Below, piece after piece: positions 4,876 to 5,821 of a DNA stretch of 5,821 bases. Position 1 is the stretch's first letter. Every line of letters starts with the position of its first letter. This stretch comes from Candidatus Calidifonticultor daggyaiensis (GTDB lineage Bacteria; Actinomycetota; Humimicrobiia; Humimicrobiales; Humimicrobiaceae), in the NCBI GenBank assembly GCA_015661035.1, contig JACVJA010000110.1, forward strand, positions 1-5,821, in the 5' to 3' direction. A program made the position numbers and the translations under genes. The notes beneath the pieces are model-generated. The model was not told where the DNA came from and did no database searches. It saw nothing but the letters and a program-made list of their open reading frames with translations.

Positions 4876-5691
4876 ATGGATATAGCAACAATAGCAGGTT
4901 TAGTTGTTTCATTTGCGTGTGTTATAGTTGGAACATTGCTTTCTGGTGGTGTTCTTTCTTCATATTTACAGCTAGCTTCAGCAATTATAGTTTTTGGAGG
5001 AACCTTAGGTGCAACAATAATGAGCTATCCATTAAATGTTACAATAACAGTATTAAGTAAAGCATCATTAAAAGCTTTTAAAAATGTAAAAATTGATTAT
5101 CTAAAAACGATAGATAAAATAATTGATCTTGCATCTATTGCAAGAAAAGACGGACTTTTGTCTTTAGAAAAGAAATTGCCAGAACTAAAAGACTCATTTT
5201 TAGAAAAGGGGCTTCAGCTTGCTGTTGATGGTTTGGATTCAAATAAGATCTTAGAGATAATGGAGTCTGAGATAGAAGAACTAGAATCACGTCATAGCAA
5301 AGCCATAAACTGGCTAATGACTGCAGGAGGGTATTCACCAACATTTGGTATGGTTGGTACGGTTTTAGGTCTTATAATAGCTCTTGCTAATATGTCAACA
5401 CCAGAAGCTCTAGGGCCTGCAGTTGCAGCGGCTTTTTTAACAACATTATATGGCATTTTAATTGCAAATCTTTTTTTTATACCAGTATCAAAAAAATTAG
5501 GAATTAAGAGTGAATTAGAAATTAAAGAAAAACAGTTAATGCTAAAAGGAATATTAGCTATTCAAAGTGGTGCAAATCCAAGAATAATAAAAGAAGAATT
5601 ATTAGTATTTGTAAAAGAAAATAAATCTAATAATAAAAAGTTAGACAAGAATAAATCTCAGGAAAAAATTATAAAAAATATTAAAAAATAA
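4876..5691 (+). CDS. motA: Flagellar motor stator protein MotA
   Basis: Predicted 271 residues. MotA forms, with MotB, the inner-membrane stator channel that converts ion flow into torque on FliG. Four membrane segments are visible at about 4-27, 33-53, 147-171 and 181-204, with a large cytoplasmic loop at 54-146. Arg90 and Glu98 (in IARKDGLLSLE) match the charged pair that in Escherichia coli MotA contacts FliG. Pro155 (GGYSPTFGMVGTVLGL) and Pro203 (NLFFIPVSKKL) match the conserved channel prolines. TTLYGILIAN at 189-198 is typical of the family. The C-terminal 25 residues are Lys/Asn-rich. The start ATG at 4876 has CGGAG (4864-4868) 7 bases upstream; the ATG at 4871 is followed at once by a stop. 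Thr162 and Thr190 resemble residues near the sodium site of PomA, so the coupling ion is uncertain. motB is not in the window. Confidence 0.95.
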   Translation: MDIATIAGLVVSFACVIVGTLLSGGVLSSYLQLASAIIVFGGTLGATIMSYPLNVTITVLSKASLKAFKNVKIDYLKTIDKIIDLASIARKDGLLSLEKKLPELKDSFLEKGLQLAVDGLDSNKILEIMESEIEELESRHSKAINWLMTAGGYSPTFGMVGTVLGLIIALANMSTPEALGPAVAAAFLTTLYGILIANLFFIPVSKKLGIKSELEIKEKQLMLKGILAIQSGANPRIIKEELLVFVKENKSNNKKLDKNKSQEKIIKNIKK

Positions 5692-5821
5692 TAAGTTTTA
5701 AAAGTAGAGATCTATTAAAGGTTAAATAATTTTGATTATAAAAATTTAAATTTTTAAAAAATAGAGAGCTTATAAATATAAACAAAAATTTAAATAATAA
5801 ATAAATAAGTAATTAAGTAAT
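5692..5821. other. Noncoding AT-rich end of window after motA
   Basis: The 130 bases after motA contain no ATG or GTG on the + strand and no open frame of note. A perfect 16-base A/T palindrome (5740-5755) is present, but its composition makes it weak evidence of a terminator. I see nothing else in this stretch. Confidence 0.6.

Noticed and set aside
5135..5344. 69-codon minus-strand frame inside motA
   Set aside because: The conserved MotA residues are on the + strand; the reverse product has no recognisable features.
5740..5755. 16-base perfect A/T palindrome after motA
   Set aside because: It consists only of runs of A and T with a simple symmetric pattern, expected by chance in this composition; no GC stem or clear terminator form.

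Overview
The window is a stretch of a flagellar (fla/che-type) gene cluster from a very AT-rich, low-GC bacterium, most likely a Clostridia/Halanaerobiales-like member of the Firmicutes. The evidence is the gene order (lytic transglycosylase end, fliK, flgD, a TIGR02530-type flagellar operon protein, flgE, flbD, flbD again, motA), the strong purine-rich Shine-Dalgarno sites of the GGAGG type, and the heavy use of Asn, Lys and Ile. I cannot assign a genus. All genes are on the + strand.

Layout. Bases 1-131 hold the C-terminus of an SLT-type lytic transglycosylase. Bases 159-1565 encode FliK, the hook-length ruler and switch protein, with an Asn-rich variable region and a recognisable C-terminal hook-control domain. 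Bases 1615-2079 encode a short FlgD (hook cap). Bases 2114-2545 encode a small conserved flagellar operon protein of unknown function. Bases 2615-3844 encode the hook protein FlgE. These genes are tightly packed (about 30-70 base gaps), so this part looks like one transcription unit for building the hook. A hairpin overlapping the stop codon of the small gene lies just before flgE.

From 3845 onward the packing loosens. Two FlbD paralogues (3935-4165 and 4505-4744) flank a 339-base AT-rich gap without a convincing gene. The gap holds an 18-bp perfect A/T-only hairpin, and a 14-bp perfect inverted repeat (17 bp with one mismatch) enclosing about 51 bases that contain a sigma-28-like sequence. 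MotA, the stator proton/sodium channel subunit, follows at 4876-5691. After it come 130 bases with no ATG or GTG, so motB is not directly abutting as it usually is.

Together the genes cover peptidoglycan opening (transglycosylase), hook assembly and length control (FlgD, FlgE, FliK), a small regulator/unknown pair (FlbD) and torque generation (MotA). The most interesting part is the region between the two flbD copies. It could be a separate promoter region, or less probably a small invertible switch, for the second flbD and motA. No wholly new system is evident; most of the window is a standard flagellar operon.
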